A DNA stretch of 64,000 nt from an uncultured Alteromonadaceae bacterium. GTDB lineage: Bacteria > Pseudomonadota > Gammaproteobacteria > Enterobacterales > Alteromonadaceae. Under the pieces are notes generated by a model. The model had not been told where the DNA came from. It was given only the letters and a program-made list of their open reading frames with translations, and did not search any database. The position numbers and the translations under genes are program-made. The DNA lies in the NCBI GenBank assembly GCA_913056495.1, contig CAJXMO010000011.1, positions 93,847 through 157,846 on the forward strand, written 5' to 3'. Positions 8,505 to 18,000 of this stretch are shown piece after piece. Numbering within the stretch: position 1 is the stretch's first letter; the number at the start of each line of letters is the position of its first letter.

Positions 8505-9326
8505 TTAAGACAGAATACGTACTTCTCTTTGTGGAAATGGTATTTTGATCCCATTTTCTTTCAACTGCTCAAAAATAGCTAAGTTAGCGATATATTTAAG
8601 CTCAAAAAAGCGTTCGGTAGGCACCCAGTAGCGAATACCAATATTGATAGAACTATCACCAAATTCATCAATGCCAATTTGAGCCGGTTTTTTATTATCT
8701 ATCCATTCAAATTGCGCCAGAACATGGGCAATAATTTCAATCGCTTTTTTGGGATCCGAGTCGTAACTAATCCCTATGCAGGCATCCACCAGTTTGTTTT
8801 CATATGAGTTGTGTAAAATATCACCGATTAAATATTTATTAGGGATAACGATATCTTCTTCTTCTTCATTTACAAGCAAAGTATTGGGCAGTCTGATTTC
8901 TTTGACGACCCCCGTTACATTCTGAATTGTAATTGTATTACCTACTTTAAACGGTCGCGTCAGAATAATCGCCAAACCTGCCCCATAATTAGATAAAGTA
9001 CCTTGCAGGGCCAAACCTGCGCCTAAGGAAATTGCACCTATGGCGGCTACAAATGGCGTAATACTGATTCCGATTTTACCCAGTGCAATGACAATGCCGA
9101 TCGCCAGTACCAGAATTTTTAATAAATTGGCTAAAAACTGACTAAGGGTGACATCCACTTTTTTGGTGAGTAAAAAACCTTTAACCCAATTTGAAAACTT
9201 GGAAGCCAACCATAAAAAGAGGATAAAAATGACCAGTGCACCTACTAGCTGGAAGCTGTATGTGACCAGGTACTCAATAACCATGTCATAATATTTTTGT
9301 AATTTTTCAATATCTTGATCGAACAT
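8505..9326 (-). CDS. Small-conductance mechanosensitive channel, MscS family
   Basis: A protein of 273 residues, the size of E. coli MscS. It has three N-terminal membrane segments. The pore-lining TM3 is recognisable as the glycine/alanine-rich AIGAISLGAGLALQGTLSNYGAGLAIILTRPFKVG, here quoted only to locate residues ~95-130. A beta domain (TGVVKEIRLPNTLL, then VIPNKYLIGD) and a mixed alpha/beta C-terminal domain follow. The channel opens under membrane tension to release solutes on hypo-osmotic shock. It appears monocistronic and is divergent from dsbC. Confidence 0.93.
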   Translation of the reverse strand: MFDQDIEKLQKYYDMVIEYLVTYSFQLVGALVIFILFLWLASKFSNWVKGFLLTKKVDVTLSQFLANLLKILVLAIGIVIALGKIGISITPFVAAIGAISLGAGLALQGTLSNYGAGLAIILTRPFKVGNTITIQNVTGVVKEIRLPNTLLVNEEEEDIVIPNKYLIGDILHNSYENKLVDACIGISYDSDPKKAIEIIAHVLAQFEWIDNKKPAQIGIDEFGDSSINIGIRYWVPTERFFELKYIANLAIFEQLKENGIKIPFPQREVRILS

Positions 9327-9510
9327 AATTGATCTCTGCTGTCGAATAGGGGGGAACTTACGGGTGTTATTTTTACTCTAGTGTAATTTAACTGAGTTGC
9401 CAAGATTGCAAAACACAAGATTAATCTGTAACTTTTAACTCTGTTTCAGGGTCATATAATTACAAGCGGTCAAAAGACCTAATTATTCGTTATTTTTATT
9501 GAGTTGTTTT

Positions 9511-10224
9511 ATGTTTAAAAAATCAATGTTAAGTATCTCCGCAGCAGCACTGGCTCTGTCTACTTCTGTTTGGGCAAAACCAGATGAGGCAGCTATTAAA
9601 CAATCGGTTCAAACCGAACTGGGGTTGTCTGTGCAAACCATTACTGAATCTCCGGTTGAAGGTTTAGCCAGTGTGATGACCGACAGAGGGTTATTTTATG
9701 TTTCTGACAATGGGCAGTACTTATTTCATGGCAATTTATTTAATATAAAAGCTGGCATGAAAAATGAGACTGAAGCGCAAATGACAGCAATGCGTGCGGC
9801 GGAAATTGCAGAATATAAAGATGATGCCATTGTTTATAAAGCCAAAAATGAAAAATACGCAATCAATGTGTTTACCGACATAACCTGTGGTTACTGCCGC
9901 AAAATGCATAATGAAATGCAGGGATATAACGATTTAGGTATTACAGTTCGCTATTTAGCTTTTCCGCGTGGCGGGATAGCAAGCAAATCCTATAACGATA
10001 TGGTGAGTGTATGGTGTGCTCAAGATACTCAGGAAGCTCTGACCGAAGCTAAAGTGAATAATCACATCGTCGCTAAAACCTGCGATAATTCAGTCGCTGA
10101 ACAATATAAGCTGGGCTCAAAAGTTGGCGTAACAGGCACGCCGGCTGTTGTATTAGACAATGGTATGCTGGTACCCGGTTATCGTCCGCCAGCAGATATG
10201 TTAAAAGTACTTCAGGGCAGTTAA
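9511..10224 (+). CDS. dsbC: DsbC, periplasmic protein-disulphide isomerase
   Basis: A protein of 237 residues with a signal peptide ending near VWA/KPDEA (~22). An N-terminal dimerisation domain is followed by a thioredoxin-like domain with the active site C126-G-Y-C129 in DITCGYCRKMH and the cis-proline region GVTGTPAVV. A second cysteine pair lies in the C-terminal half (VWCAQD and AKTCDN). DsbC isomerises wrong disulphides and is kept reduced by DsbD. The ATG at 9511 fits the signal peptide better than an upstream TTG at 9499. It lies 13 bases before recJ, and dsbC-recJ is a conserved gammaproteobacterial pair. Confidence 0.95.
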   Translation: MFKKSMLSISAAALALSTSVWAKPDEAAIKQSVQTELGLSVQTITESPVEGLASVMTDRGLFYVSDNGQYLFHGNLFNIKAGMKNETEAQMTAMRAAEIAEYKDDAIVYKAKNEKYAINVFTDITCGYCRKMHNEMQGYNDLGITVRYLAFPRGGIASKSYNDMVSVWCAQDTQEALTEAKVNNHIVAKTCDNSVAEQYKLGSKVGVTGTPAVVLDNGMLVPGYRPPADMLKVLQGS

Positions 10225-10237
10225 AAGGTTGTAGAAG

Positions 10238-11956
10238 ATGCAAATAGTTCGGCGGAAAACCGAATTAGCAGACAACTTGCCTTCCTCACTTCATCCATTA
10301 TTGCGTCAGGTATTAGTCCGGCGCAATTTGGTCGATGCGACTCAGTTAGATCTGTCAGCTAAACAATTGGCCAAACCTTGTTTGGCTGATTTAGATAAAG
10401 CAGTTGTTTTGTTAGAAAAAGCCATTATTGCGCTGAAAAAAATTGTGATTGTTGGTGATTTTGATGCCGATGGTGCAACTAGCACAGCCTTAACTTATAG
10501 CGCACTTAAACAACTGGGTTGTCGGAATATCGATTTTCTGGTGCCCAATCGTTTTGATTATGGCTATGGGTTATCTGAACCTTTGGTTGACGTCGCAGAG
10601 CAAATGGGCGCTCAGCTTATCATTACGGTTGATAACGGTATTTCCTGTATTGGTGGCGTTGCCAAAGCAAAAAGTTTAGGCATAGACGTTATTGTGACCG
10701 ATCACCATTTACCAGGCTCACAGTTACCACAAGCCGATGCGATTATTAATCCAAATCGTGCTGATTGCCCGTTTCCAAGCAAAGCTATTGCGGGTGTGGG
10801 GGTGGCATTCTACTTGATGCTGGCGCTGCGCAGTCATTTACGTGAGCAGGGGTATTTTTCTCAATATCAGTTAAAAGAACCGAATTTTGGCGAGTTACTG
10901 GATTTAGTCGCGCTGGGGACAGTGGCAGACGTTGTGCCTTTAGATGAAACTAACCGGATTTTGGTCCAGCAGGGAATCAACCGAATCCGTCAGGGTTATT
11001 GTCGACCGGGTATTAAAGCCTTGCTGGATGTTGCCCAAAAAGATCACAAACAACTGGTTTCGTCCGATTTTGGTTTTGCAATTGGTCCCAGGTTAAATGC
11101 AGCCGGACGTCTCGATGATATGAGTCTGGGTATTAGCTGCCTACTTGCCCCTGACTATACTCAAGCCATGCATCTGGCAAGTCGTCTTGATGAACTAAAT
11201 AAAGAGCGCCGGGCGATAGAAAGCAGTATGCAAATTGAAGCGCTTAAAACCATGGATACAATTCATCTGGATAATATACCCGCGGGTATTTGTTTATTTC
11301 AGGATGACTGGCATCAGGGCGTTATCGGTATTTTAGCCGGACGAATAAAAGAAAGGTTTCACCGTCCGGTTGTCATCTTCGCAGAAGACAATGATGAAGT
11401 GCTAAAAGGCTCCTGCCGCTCTATTCCCGGCTTTCATATCCGGGATGCACTGGAGGCCATTGATAGCCAGTTTCCGGATTTGATTGTTAAATTTGGGGGG
11501 CATGCAATGGCAGCTGGCTTGTCGATAAATAAAAACCGGTATGAAGCATTTAAATCTGCATTTGAACAAACGGTGGCAAACTTGGTTCAACCTCATTTGC
11601 TGACCAATACCATTTTGTCAGACGGAGAGTTACAGGCTGATGATTTAACCGTTGAAGTTGCTGATTTATTAAAAAAAGCCATGCCCTGGGGGCAGTGTTT
11701 TGATGCACCTGTATTTGATGATGTGTTTATGGTTGCGCAGGAAAAACTCTTGCAGGAAAAACATGTAAAATTTGTCCTGATTCATAACTCAGGTCTGGCA
11801 GTTGATGCCATTTGGTTTAATTATAATCCTAAATACTGGACGCTGGGCAAAAATACTCAAATTCATGCGGCGTTTTCTTTGGATGTGAATCACTTCAGAG
11901 GGAAATCTCAAGTGCAGTTAATTTTGCAGGCGGGTCTGGAAGTTGATGCGCATTAA
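10238..11956 (+). CDS. recJ: RecJ, single-strand-specific 5'-3' exonuclease
   Basis: A protein of 572 residues, the normal length. The DHH phosphoesterase motifs are intact: VGDFDADGATS (~72-82), VTDHHLPG, the ALGTVADVVPL motif and the DHHA1-type glycine motif KFGGHAMAAGLS in the second half. RecJ degrades 5' single-stranded ends in RecFOR recombination, mismatch repair and base-excision repair, using Mn2+ or Mg2+. It follows dsbC closely and is probably co-transcribed with it. The usual next gene in many relatives (prfB) is not present here. A LacI-type regulator follows instead. Confidence 0.96.
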   Translation: MQIVRRKTELADNLPSSLHPLLRQVLVRRNLVDATQLDLSAKQLAKPCLADLDKAVVLLEKAIIALKKIVIVGDFDADGATSTALTYSALKQLGCRNIDFLVPNRFDYGYGLSEPLVDVAEQMGAQLIITVDNGISCIGGVAKAKSLGIDVIVTDHHLPGSQLPQADAIINPNRADCPFPSKAIAGVGVAFYLMLALRSHLREQGYFSQYQLKEPNFGELLDLVALGTVADVVPLDETNRILVQQGINRIRQGYCRPGIKALLDVAQKDHKQLVSSDFGFAIGPRLNAAGRLDDMSLGISCLLAPDYTQAMHLASRLDELNKERRAIESSMQIEALKTMDTIHLDNIPAGICLFQDDWHQGVIGILAGRIKERFHRPVVIFAEDNDEVLKGSCRSIPGFHIRDALEAIDSQFPDLIVKFGGHAMAAGLSINKNRYEAFKSAFEQTVANLVQPHLLTNTILSDGELQADDLTVEVADLLKKAMPWGQCFDAPVFDDVFMVAQEKLLQEKHVKFVLIHNSGLAVDAIWFNYNPKYWTLGKNTQIHAAFSLDVNHFRGKSQVQLILQAGLEVDAH

Positions 11957-12034
11957 CTGATTGTTTTGTTGGCATTATGTGTTATTTTTATAACAATTAG
12001 TTTATTAGTGTGGCTTGCCACTTCAGGTTAGCAG

Positions 12035-13057
12035 ATGAAATATAAAGCGACTTCTTTTGACATCGCATACAAAGCGGGAGTCTCTCAGTCTACCGTATCC
12101 CGGGCGCTGAGAAACAGCCCTTTGGTTAATGAAGAAACCCGTAAAAAGATTCAGGCAATAGCCAAAGAACTCAATTATAAAGTTGATAAAAATGCCAGTA
12201 ACTTGCGCTCGCAACATACAGGCACACTAGCTTTGTTATTGTTTGAAGACCCCACCAGTGATGACTCACTTATTAATCCGTTTTTTCTATCTATGCTGGG
12301 CAGCATTACCCGGGCAGCTGCGCAAAAAGGGTATGATTTACTGGTCTCATTTCAGCAATTAAGCGATGACTGGCATGCAGATTATGAAGATGCCTCTAAA
12401 GCCGATGGTTTAATCTTACTCGGTTATGGCGATTATGTTGATTATGAAGAAAAGCTTCACCAGTTAGATGAGCAAGGAACACACTTTGTCCGGTACGGTT
12501 CGGTTGCGGAAAATCAGCCGGGGATTTCGTTTGGTTGTGATAATTTTGAAGGTGGATACCTGGCAACCAAACATTTAATTGATAGCGGACGTCGTCACTT
12601 CGCATTTTTGGGTGGGGCGTCTGATCACTGTCCTGAATTTTGGGCTCGCTATCAGGGGCACTGTCATGCCCTTAAAGAAGCCGGACTGGAAATTCGCAGT
12701 GAGTGTCAGTCTGATGCGATTTCAACTGAAGAGTCGGGCTATGAAGCTGCTCAGGCATTGATTGCACAAAAAATCAAACTGGATGCGGTTATTTGTGCAT
12801 CAGACTTAATTGCAATTGGCGGTATGCGGGCGATTCAGGAAGCCGGATATAAAGTGCCGGAAGACGTTGCTTTTGTTGGTTTTGACGATATTCCTATGGC
12901 TTCTTTCAGTAATCCACCGCTGACAACTATTCAGCAAAATACGCGTTTAGCCGGAGAAATGCTGGTAGAAGCAATCGTTAATTTAATCCATAACCTTGAC
13001 GTAAAACCCAGTCTGACACCCGCCACTTTGGTTATCAGAAAGTCTTGTGGCAGTTAA
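12035..13057 (+). CDS. LacI/GalR-family transcriptional regulator
   Basis: A protein of 340 residues. The N-terminal helix-turn-helix (~7-28, with VSQSTVSRAL as recognition helix) and hinge helix (NASNLRSQ) precede a periplasmic-binding-protein-like effector domain (GGYLATKHLI, VGFDDIPMASFSNPPLTTI). The DNA-binding domain is close to the PurR/CytR type. It probably binds a sugar or nucleoside-like effector, but no sugar-use gene lies beside it, so its targets are elsewhere or it is autoregulated. A short inverted repeat (TGTTAT, 4 bases, ATAACA) at 11980-11995 upstream could be part of its own control region. Confidence 0.9.
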   Translation: MKYKATSFDIAYKAGVSQSTVSRALRNSPLVNEETRKKIQAIAKELNYKVDKNASNLRSQHTGTLALLLFEDPTSDDSLINPFFLSMLGSITRAAAQKGYDLLVSFQQLSDDWHADYEDASKADGLILLGYGDYVDYEEKLHQLDEQGTHFVRYGSVAENQPGISFGCDNFEGGYLATKHLIDSGRRHFAFLGGASDHCPEFWARYQGHCHALKEAGLEIRSECQSDAISTEESGYEAAQALIAQKIKLDAVICASDLIAIGGMRAIQEAGYKVPEDVAFVGFDDIPMASFSNPPLTTIQQNTRLAGEMLVEAIVNLIHNLDVKPSLTPATLVIRKSCGS

Positions 13058-13065
13058 CTTTTAGC

Positions 13066-13590
13066 ATGCAATACACAGACGAATACTGGATGGAAAAAGC
13101 CATTGAGTTGGCAAAACAAGCCGAAATCGAGGGCGAAATTCCGGTGGCTGCAATTGTGGTTAAAGACAACCAAATGATTGCCAGTGGTTATAACCGCTCT
13201 ATTCAGCAGCATGATGCCTCCGCTCATGCCGAAGTGATTGCGATTCGAGCAGCGGGTCAGGTGCTGCAAAATTACCGCTTGGTAGATTGCACTTTGTATG
13301 TCACTTTGGAGCCTTGTCCTATGTGTGCCGGTTTATTGGTACACAGCCGGGTTAAGCGTTTGGTCTATGCGGCACAAGATGAAAAAACCGGCGCCTGTGG
13401 ATCGGTTTTTAATTTGGCAGCACACGAAAAGCTCAATCATCAAATCGAAATCACCCAAGGTGTACTCGCGGACAAAGCTTCTGCTCAGATATCCGCTTTT
13501 TTTAAGCGCCGCCGGGCAGAAATTAAAGCGAAAAAGCAGGCGCTTAAACAAGCACAGGTATTAACTGAATCTCAACTACCTAAGGCCTAA
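13066..13590 (+). CDS. tadA: TadA, tRNA-specific adenosine deaminase
   Basis: A protein of 174 residues. The zinc-dependent deaminase motifs are complete: His54-Ala-Glu56 (HAEV) and P-C84-P-M-C87. TadA converts A34 to inosine in the anticodon of tRNA-Arg(ACG), which lets it read several arginine codons. The ATG at 13066 lies eight bases after the lacI-type stop, and an in-frame GTG at 13045 would overlap that gene. The C-terminal lysine/glutamine-rich tail after FFKRRRAE is longer than in the minimal enzyme. It is last in its transcription unit, and no terminator is obvious. Confidence 0.95.
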   Translation: MQYTDEYWMEKAIELAKQAEIEGEIPVAAIVVKDNQMIASGYNRSIQQHDASAHAEVIAIRAAGQVLQNYRLVDCTLYVTLEPCPMCAGLLVHSRVKRLVYAAQDEKTGACGSVFNLAAHEKLNHQIEITQGVLADKASAQISAFFKRRRAEIKAKKQALKQAQVLTESQLPKA

Positions 13591-13882
13591 TCCGGGTACA
13601 GAGATAAAACCGTTACAGCAAGTGTTTGCTGTGATCAGGCAAAAATCTGAATTGTAGCAGTTGGTATTCAGGCGCTGAAACACACCTTGAAGCGATAAAG
13701 CTGAAGTTAAATAACAAGCTCGGGTTAACGCAATCCAGACAAGCCAAAGCCGGGATGACATTAAAACGAAACAAAAATAAGATTTAGTAAGTGGGTTTAA
13801 ACTTGAGTCTTTAGCGAGAAATTCTGGAGATGGTTAATAGAGTGAGGTGGTTATTATTTAGTTGAAGGCAAATGAAAGAAGC
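13591..13882 (+). other. Non-coding gap after tadA, nothing recognised
   Basis: About 290 bases hold no convincing ORF. The one minus-strand frame here is rich in cysteine, leucine and serine without a ribosome-binding site and looks spurious. I see no strong hairpin and no T-run terminator. Confidence 0.4.
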
Positions 13883-14008
13883 TTATATATTGCTGTCTTC
13901 CATTTGCATATGAGCAAAAGATTTTCTGCGGTTGATTACTTTAGAATGGATCTTTTTTAACATAGTTTTGCGGCGACCTGCACCGGCTGAATTTAAACGT
14001 CTTTTCAT
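13883..14008 (-). CDS. Candidate 41-residue highly basic small protein
   Basis: A 41-codon ORF starts with ATG at 14008 and stops with TAA at 13885-13883. It is preceded by an AAGGA stretch at proper distance (AAGGAAAACTTATTT then ATG). The product begins MKRRLNSAGAGRRKTMLKKI and continues HSKVINRRKSFAHMQMEDSN plus Ile. Nine or more Lys/Arg in the first 30 residues suggest an RNA- or ribosome-binding peptide. The basic, KR-rich start recalls ribosomal protein L34 in style, but the sequence is not L34, RMF or ArfA as I know them. It lies on the same strand as cysZ, 166 bases downstream, with a long hairpin in between. The family is not recognised. Confidence 0.5.
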   Translation of the reverse strand: MKRRLNSAGAGRRKTMLKKIHSKVINRRKSFAHMQMEDSNI

Positions 14009-14092
14009 AAATAAGTTTTCCTTATTGTTAATTTAATTGCCTTATTGGCGGTAAAAATGCTTTATTGCTTTTGCATTTTAATTACTACACCA

Positions 14093-14143
14093 CATGAATA
14101 TGACAAAAACATTAAAATGTAAATAGTTTTTATCATATTCATG
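14093..14143. repeat. Long imperfect inverted repeat between cysZ and the small basic ORF
   Basis: The outer arms CATGAATATGA and TCATATTCATG (11 bp, perfect) are followed after a single mismatch by inner arms AAAAAC and GTTTTT (6 bp) around a 15-base AT-rich loop. As RNA this is a ~17-bp hairpin. There is no T-run after it on the minus strand, so it is not a classical terminator. It lies 85 bases upstream of the small basic ORF and could be a regulatory site or a processed 3' end of the cysZ transcript. Confidence 0.6.
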
Positions 14144-14173
14144 CAAATAACTGCGTTTTTTGCGATATACCTG

Positions 14174-14896
14174 TTATTTAATGCCTTGATGCATTTTTTC
14201 AACCCATAATTTAGTGGCGCCACATACTGCAACTGGCATGACAAATAAATTAATGACAGGGATCATGGAAAACAGGCTGACGATAATGCCAAAACCAAAA
14301 CTGGATGATTTTTTATCCCAGAGTTGATCGCGCATCCGGCTAAATGTGATCTCATGATTATCAAACGGAAAATCCAGATATTGAATGGCCATCATCCAGG
14401 CTATAAATAAAAACCAGATAATTTGCCCGCCAACCGGCAAAATTAAAAACAAAATAAAATAACCAATTGCACGCGGCAGATAATACATAAGCTTTTGCCA
14501 TTCACGTTTTATCGTGCGGCTGATCTCATGACCGAGTTTAAACTCAGTATCCGCTTGTCGCGCCAACTCAGGGTTGAGTCTGGCTTCCACCTTGCTTGCC
14601 AACAAGCCATGAAAAGGCGCGGCAATAAAGTTGGCAAAGCTGGTAAATAAAAAGATAAAAAAGACAAAAAAACCGACAATCATAAATGGTAAAATCAGTG
14701 CGGTTAACCAGGATAACCAGTCCGGTAACCAGTTCATAACCCAATTTGAAATCACATCCGTTTGTCCAACTAGCCACCAGAAAGTTAAGCCAAATAAAAT
14801 AAAGTTGATTAAAATCGGAATATAAACAAAACGTCGGATACCTTTTTGATTAATCAGAGAAAAGCCATCTAAAAAGCATCTAATACCTTGACCCAT
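14174..14896 (-). CDS. cysZ: CysZ, sulfate transporter/permease-like membrane protein
   Basis: A protein of 240 residues with about four long hydrophobic segments, of the CysZ/EI24 family. The start GIRCFLDGFSLINQKGIRRFVYIP and the conserved NFIAAPFHGLLA and YFILFLILPVGG stretches are typical. CysZ mediates sulfate uptake for cysteine synthesis in E. coli. The gene is divergent from smc-zipA, as cysZ-zipA neighbourhoods often are in gammaproteobacteria. A CysB site is not visible. Confidence 0.92.
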   Translation of the reverse strand: MGQGIRCFLDGFSLINQKGIRRFVYIPILINFILFGLTFWWLVGQTDVISNWVMNWLPDWLSWLTALILPFMIVGFFVFFIFLFTSFANFIAAPFHGLLASKVEARLNPELARQADTEFKLGHEISRTIKREWQKLMYYLPRAIGYFILFLILPVGGQIIWFLFIAWMMAIQYLDFPFDNHEITFSRMRDQLWDKKSSSFGFGIIVSLFSMIPVINLFVMPVAVCGATKLWVEKMHQGIK

Positions 14897-15057
14897 AGTG
14901 ATCCTTTAATTGTTAGTTGAAAATATGGCTCAATGTACCTTAAATCAGCAATAAATCCCAAGTCTAAATTGTGCAATGCCCTTGGTTTTGGTATGTTCAC
15001 TGTTTTATTAACCGCTGTGACAGATAAAGCTGTTCCTAAGAGTGAAACAAAGCGCCG

Positions 15058-18000
15058 ATGCGACTAAAACAAATAAAACTGGCAGGCTTTAAATCTTTTG
15101 TTGACCCGACCACTGTGCCTTTTCCGGCGCAAATGACAGCGATTGTTGGGCCAAACGGCTGTGGTAAATCCAATATTATTGATGCTGTACGCTGGGTGCT
15201 GGGTGAAAGTTCAGCCAAAAATTTGCGCGGCGATGCGATGACAGATGTCATATTTAATGGCTCAAGTGCTCGAAAACCCGTTTCACAAGCGAGCATTGAA
15301 TTGGTATTTGATAATAGTTCAGGCCGGTTAGAGGGGGAATACGCTAACTATAATGAAATATCAGTTAAACGCAGTGTTAATCGCGATCCCACTTCTCAAT
15401 ATTTATTAAACGGCAGCAAATGCCGTAAAAAAGACATTACCGATTTATTTTTAGGCACAGGCTTAGGCCCACGTTCTTATTCAATTATTGAGCAAGGCAT
15501 GATTTCGCGGCTCATTGAATCTAAACCACAAGAGCTTAGACTGTTTATCGAAGAAGCGGCCGGCATTTCTAAATATAAAGAAAGACGGCGAGAAACCGAA
15601 AACCGCATTCGACATACCCGGGAGAACCTGGAGCGGCTGGAAGATGTCATCAGTGAACTTCAGCAACAATTGGAAAAACTCCAGCGTCAGGCGGCTGCCG
15701 CCAAACGTTTTAAGGACCTAAAACAGAAAGAGCGACAGTTTAAATCTGAACTCAATGTTTTAAAGTGGCAAAGACTTAATGGACAGGCTGAAGCGTTAGA
15801 CAGTCAAATTAAACAACTGGAACTGGAGTTGGAGCAGTTGGTGGCGAGCCAGCGTGGTGATGAAAGCAAACTCAATCAACTCAAAATTGAGCAATTTCAG
15901 GCGCGTCAGAAACTTGAAGAAATGACCCAGAGTTTATTTCGTCATACTCAGGAAGTCAGCCGGGCTGAGCAAAATCTGGTACATTATAAAGCGCAAAAGG
16001 CACAACTGATTGAGCAGCAAAACAAATACTCGGTTAGTCAAACTCAACTCATCCAGGAATTGAGTCAGGCTGAGCAAAATTTAATGCAAAGTCGGGCTGA
16101 GTTAGAAGAGACAGAGCCTGACCTTGAAATCTGTCATGAAACTTTAGCTCAGATAGAGCATAATATAGATGCGGCCGAGCAGGCTTATCAACAGGCAAAT
16201 CAGCAATGGTCAGAGCAATCCAAAGGCTTTTATCAGCTGGAAACTCAGTTAAAATCGATGCAAGCGTCTTATCAGGCTCTGCAGCAACGACTGTCCGGTG
16301 AAAAACAACGCCTGGATGTTTCGCAAAACCGGTTAGCCGAGTTAACCCAACAACAGCAAAGTGGCACCCTTGAACAGATATCAGAAGAGAAGAGTATTGC
16401 GCAAACTCGCGTTGAAGCAATACAGGAACAAATTGCACAGGCGGAAGATCAACTACAGGTTGATTTGTCAGCTCGAAATGCAAAACAAAGAGAGCGACAA
16501 GCGCTAGTTGGCCATATCCAGACCCTAGAGGCTGAAATTACCTCACTGAATGTATTAATCAAAAAACAAACAATAGATCATCAGCAGGGCACTGAAGACT
16601 GGTTAAAGCAGCATCATTTAAATGAAGGGCTCAATTTATATCAGGCGATAGAAGTAGAAGCTGGCTGGGAACAAGCGGTTGATACGGTTTTAAAACAGTG
16701 GCAAAAAGCTTACTTGGTTAAACAAAGGCTGCCAATTGAAACAGACGCATTACCGGCACAAAACATCTACTTGATAAGCTCAGATAATGAGCAAGCTCAA
16801 GTTGAATTAAATGCGCTTCAGGGAAATATTAAAAAATCCCAACATGCAAGTTTGGCCAGCAAGGTTAAAGCGCCGCTTTCAATTAAACACATTTTATCCA
16901 CTATAGCTGTAGCCGAAACGCAAACCCAGATGCAAGTTTTGTATGACAAAATACAAAAAACGGACGAGCCTGCCCATTTAGGGTTTAATTCAGTTATCAA
17001 TGCACAAGGGGTGTGGCAGGGTCTAGGCTGGCAAATTTTTTCAGCGCCGGAGCAGGATAATATTTTTGCCTTAAAACAGGAATTGGCTCAGTGTGAGCAA
17101 AGCCTTTCGGATAAACAAAGTGTTTTAGCAGAACTCACGCATGCCCTTGAGCGATGTGAACAGGCAAGTGAACGCACTCAGACTGAACTTAAAAATAATC
17201 GCCAAAGTTTACAGAGTGCTCAGCAGCAAAATTATCAGCTCGATAGCCAGTACCAGAGCGAAAAAGCTAAACTAGACTATCAGGCCGAGCAAAAGCAACA
17301 GCTTGAACAAGATATAGAAAACATTGAACAATCTATTGAACTGGCGATAGCGCAATCACTTGACCTGGAAATGCAAATTGAGACTTTGCAAACTGAGTTA
17401 GCTGAGTATGAAGATAATCATCAAAACAGTCAGCAAGCATTGCAGGCCAGTCAGCAAAACTTAAAAGATTTGCAGCAACAAAGAGAATCGCAATTACAAA
17501 CTCAATACCAGACCAAACTCAAAGTTGAGCAAATCGGCCACCAGATTCAAACTCACCAGACTAAATTAGAGTCGACTCGGGATAAACTCGAACAAATCGA
17601 AGTCGAACAGGAAGAAACTGCCGGGCGTTTGTTGGAATTGGAAGAGCCGATGCAAAGCGAAGCTGAAAAGGTTCAGCTGTTAATTGAACAAAAAGCGGAA
17701 GATGAGGCTCAAAAAAGTCTGATTGCAGATGAGCTAGCAGAAGTTGAGTTTATTTTATCAGATATTGAAAAAGGTCAGCATGGCTTGTTTTCAAAACAGC
17801 AAGCGCTCAAAGATGAAATTAACCGTTTACAGTTAGATCAGGAAGGCTATCGTGTCCGTGCTCGCAGTGTTTTGGAAGTCTTGGGCGATTTAAATACCAA
17901 CCTCAGGCAGGTACTGGAAACTTTAGATCCGGATGCAGAAGAAGATGAGTGGCAAAAACAGCTGGATAAAACCACTCAGGCCATTAGTCGGCTGGGCGCA

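Noticed and set aside
13576..13761. A 61-codon minus-strand frame after tadA
   Set aside because: It overlaps the tadA stop, is Cys/Leu/Ser-rich and lacks a ribosome-binding site; it looks like a chance frame.
8436..13852. Shared 14-mer AATAGAGTGAGATGG (near 8440) and AATAGAGTGAGGTGG (near 13840)
   Set aside because: Only about 15 bases match with one difference and the flanks are unrelated, so a repeat family cannot be supported from this window.
16049..16483. A 144-codon minus-strand frame inside smc
   Set aside because: It lies opposite the coiled-coil region of smc, where Gln/Glu codon bias opens antisense frames by chance.
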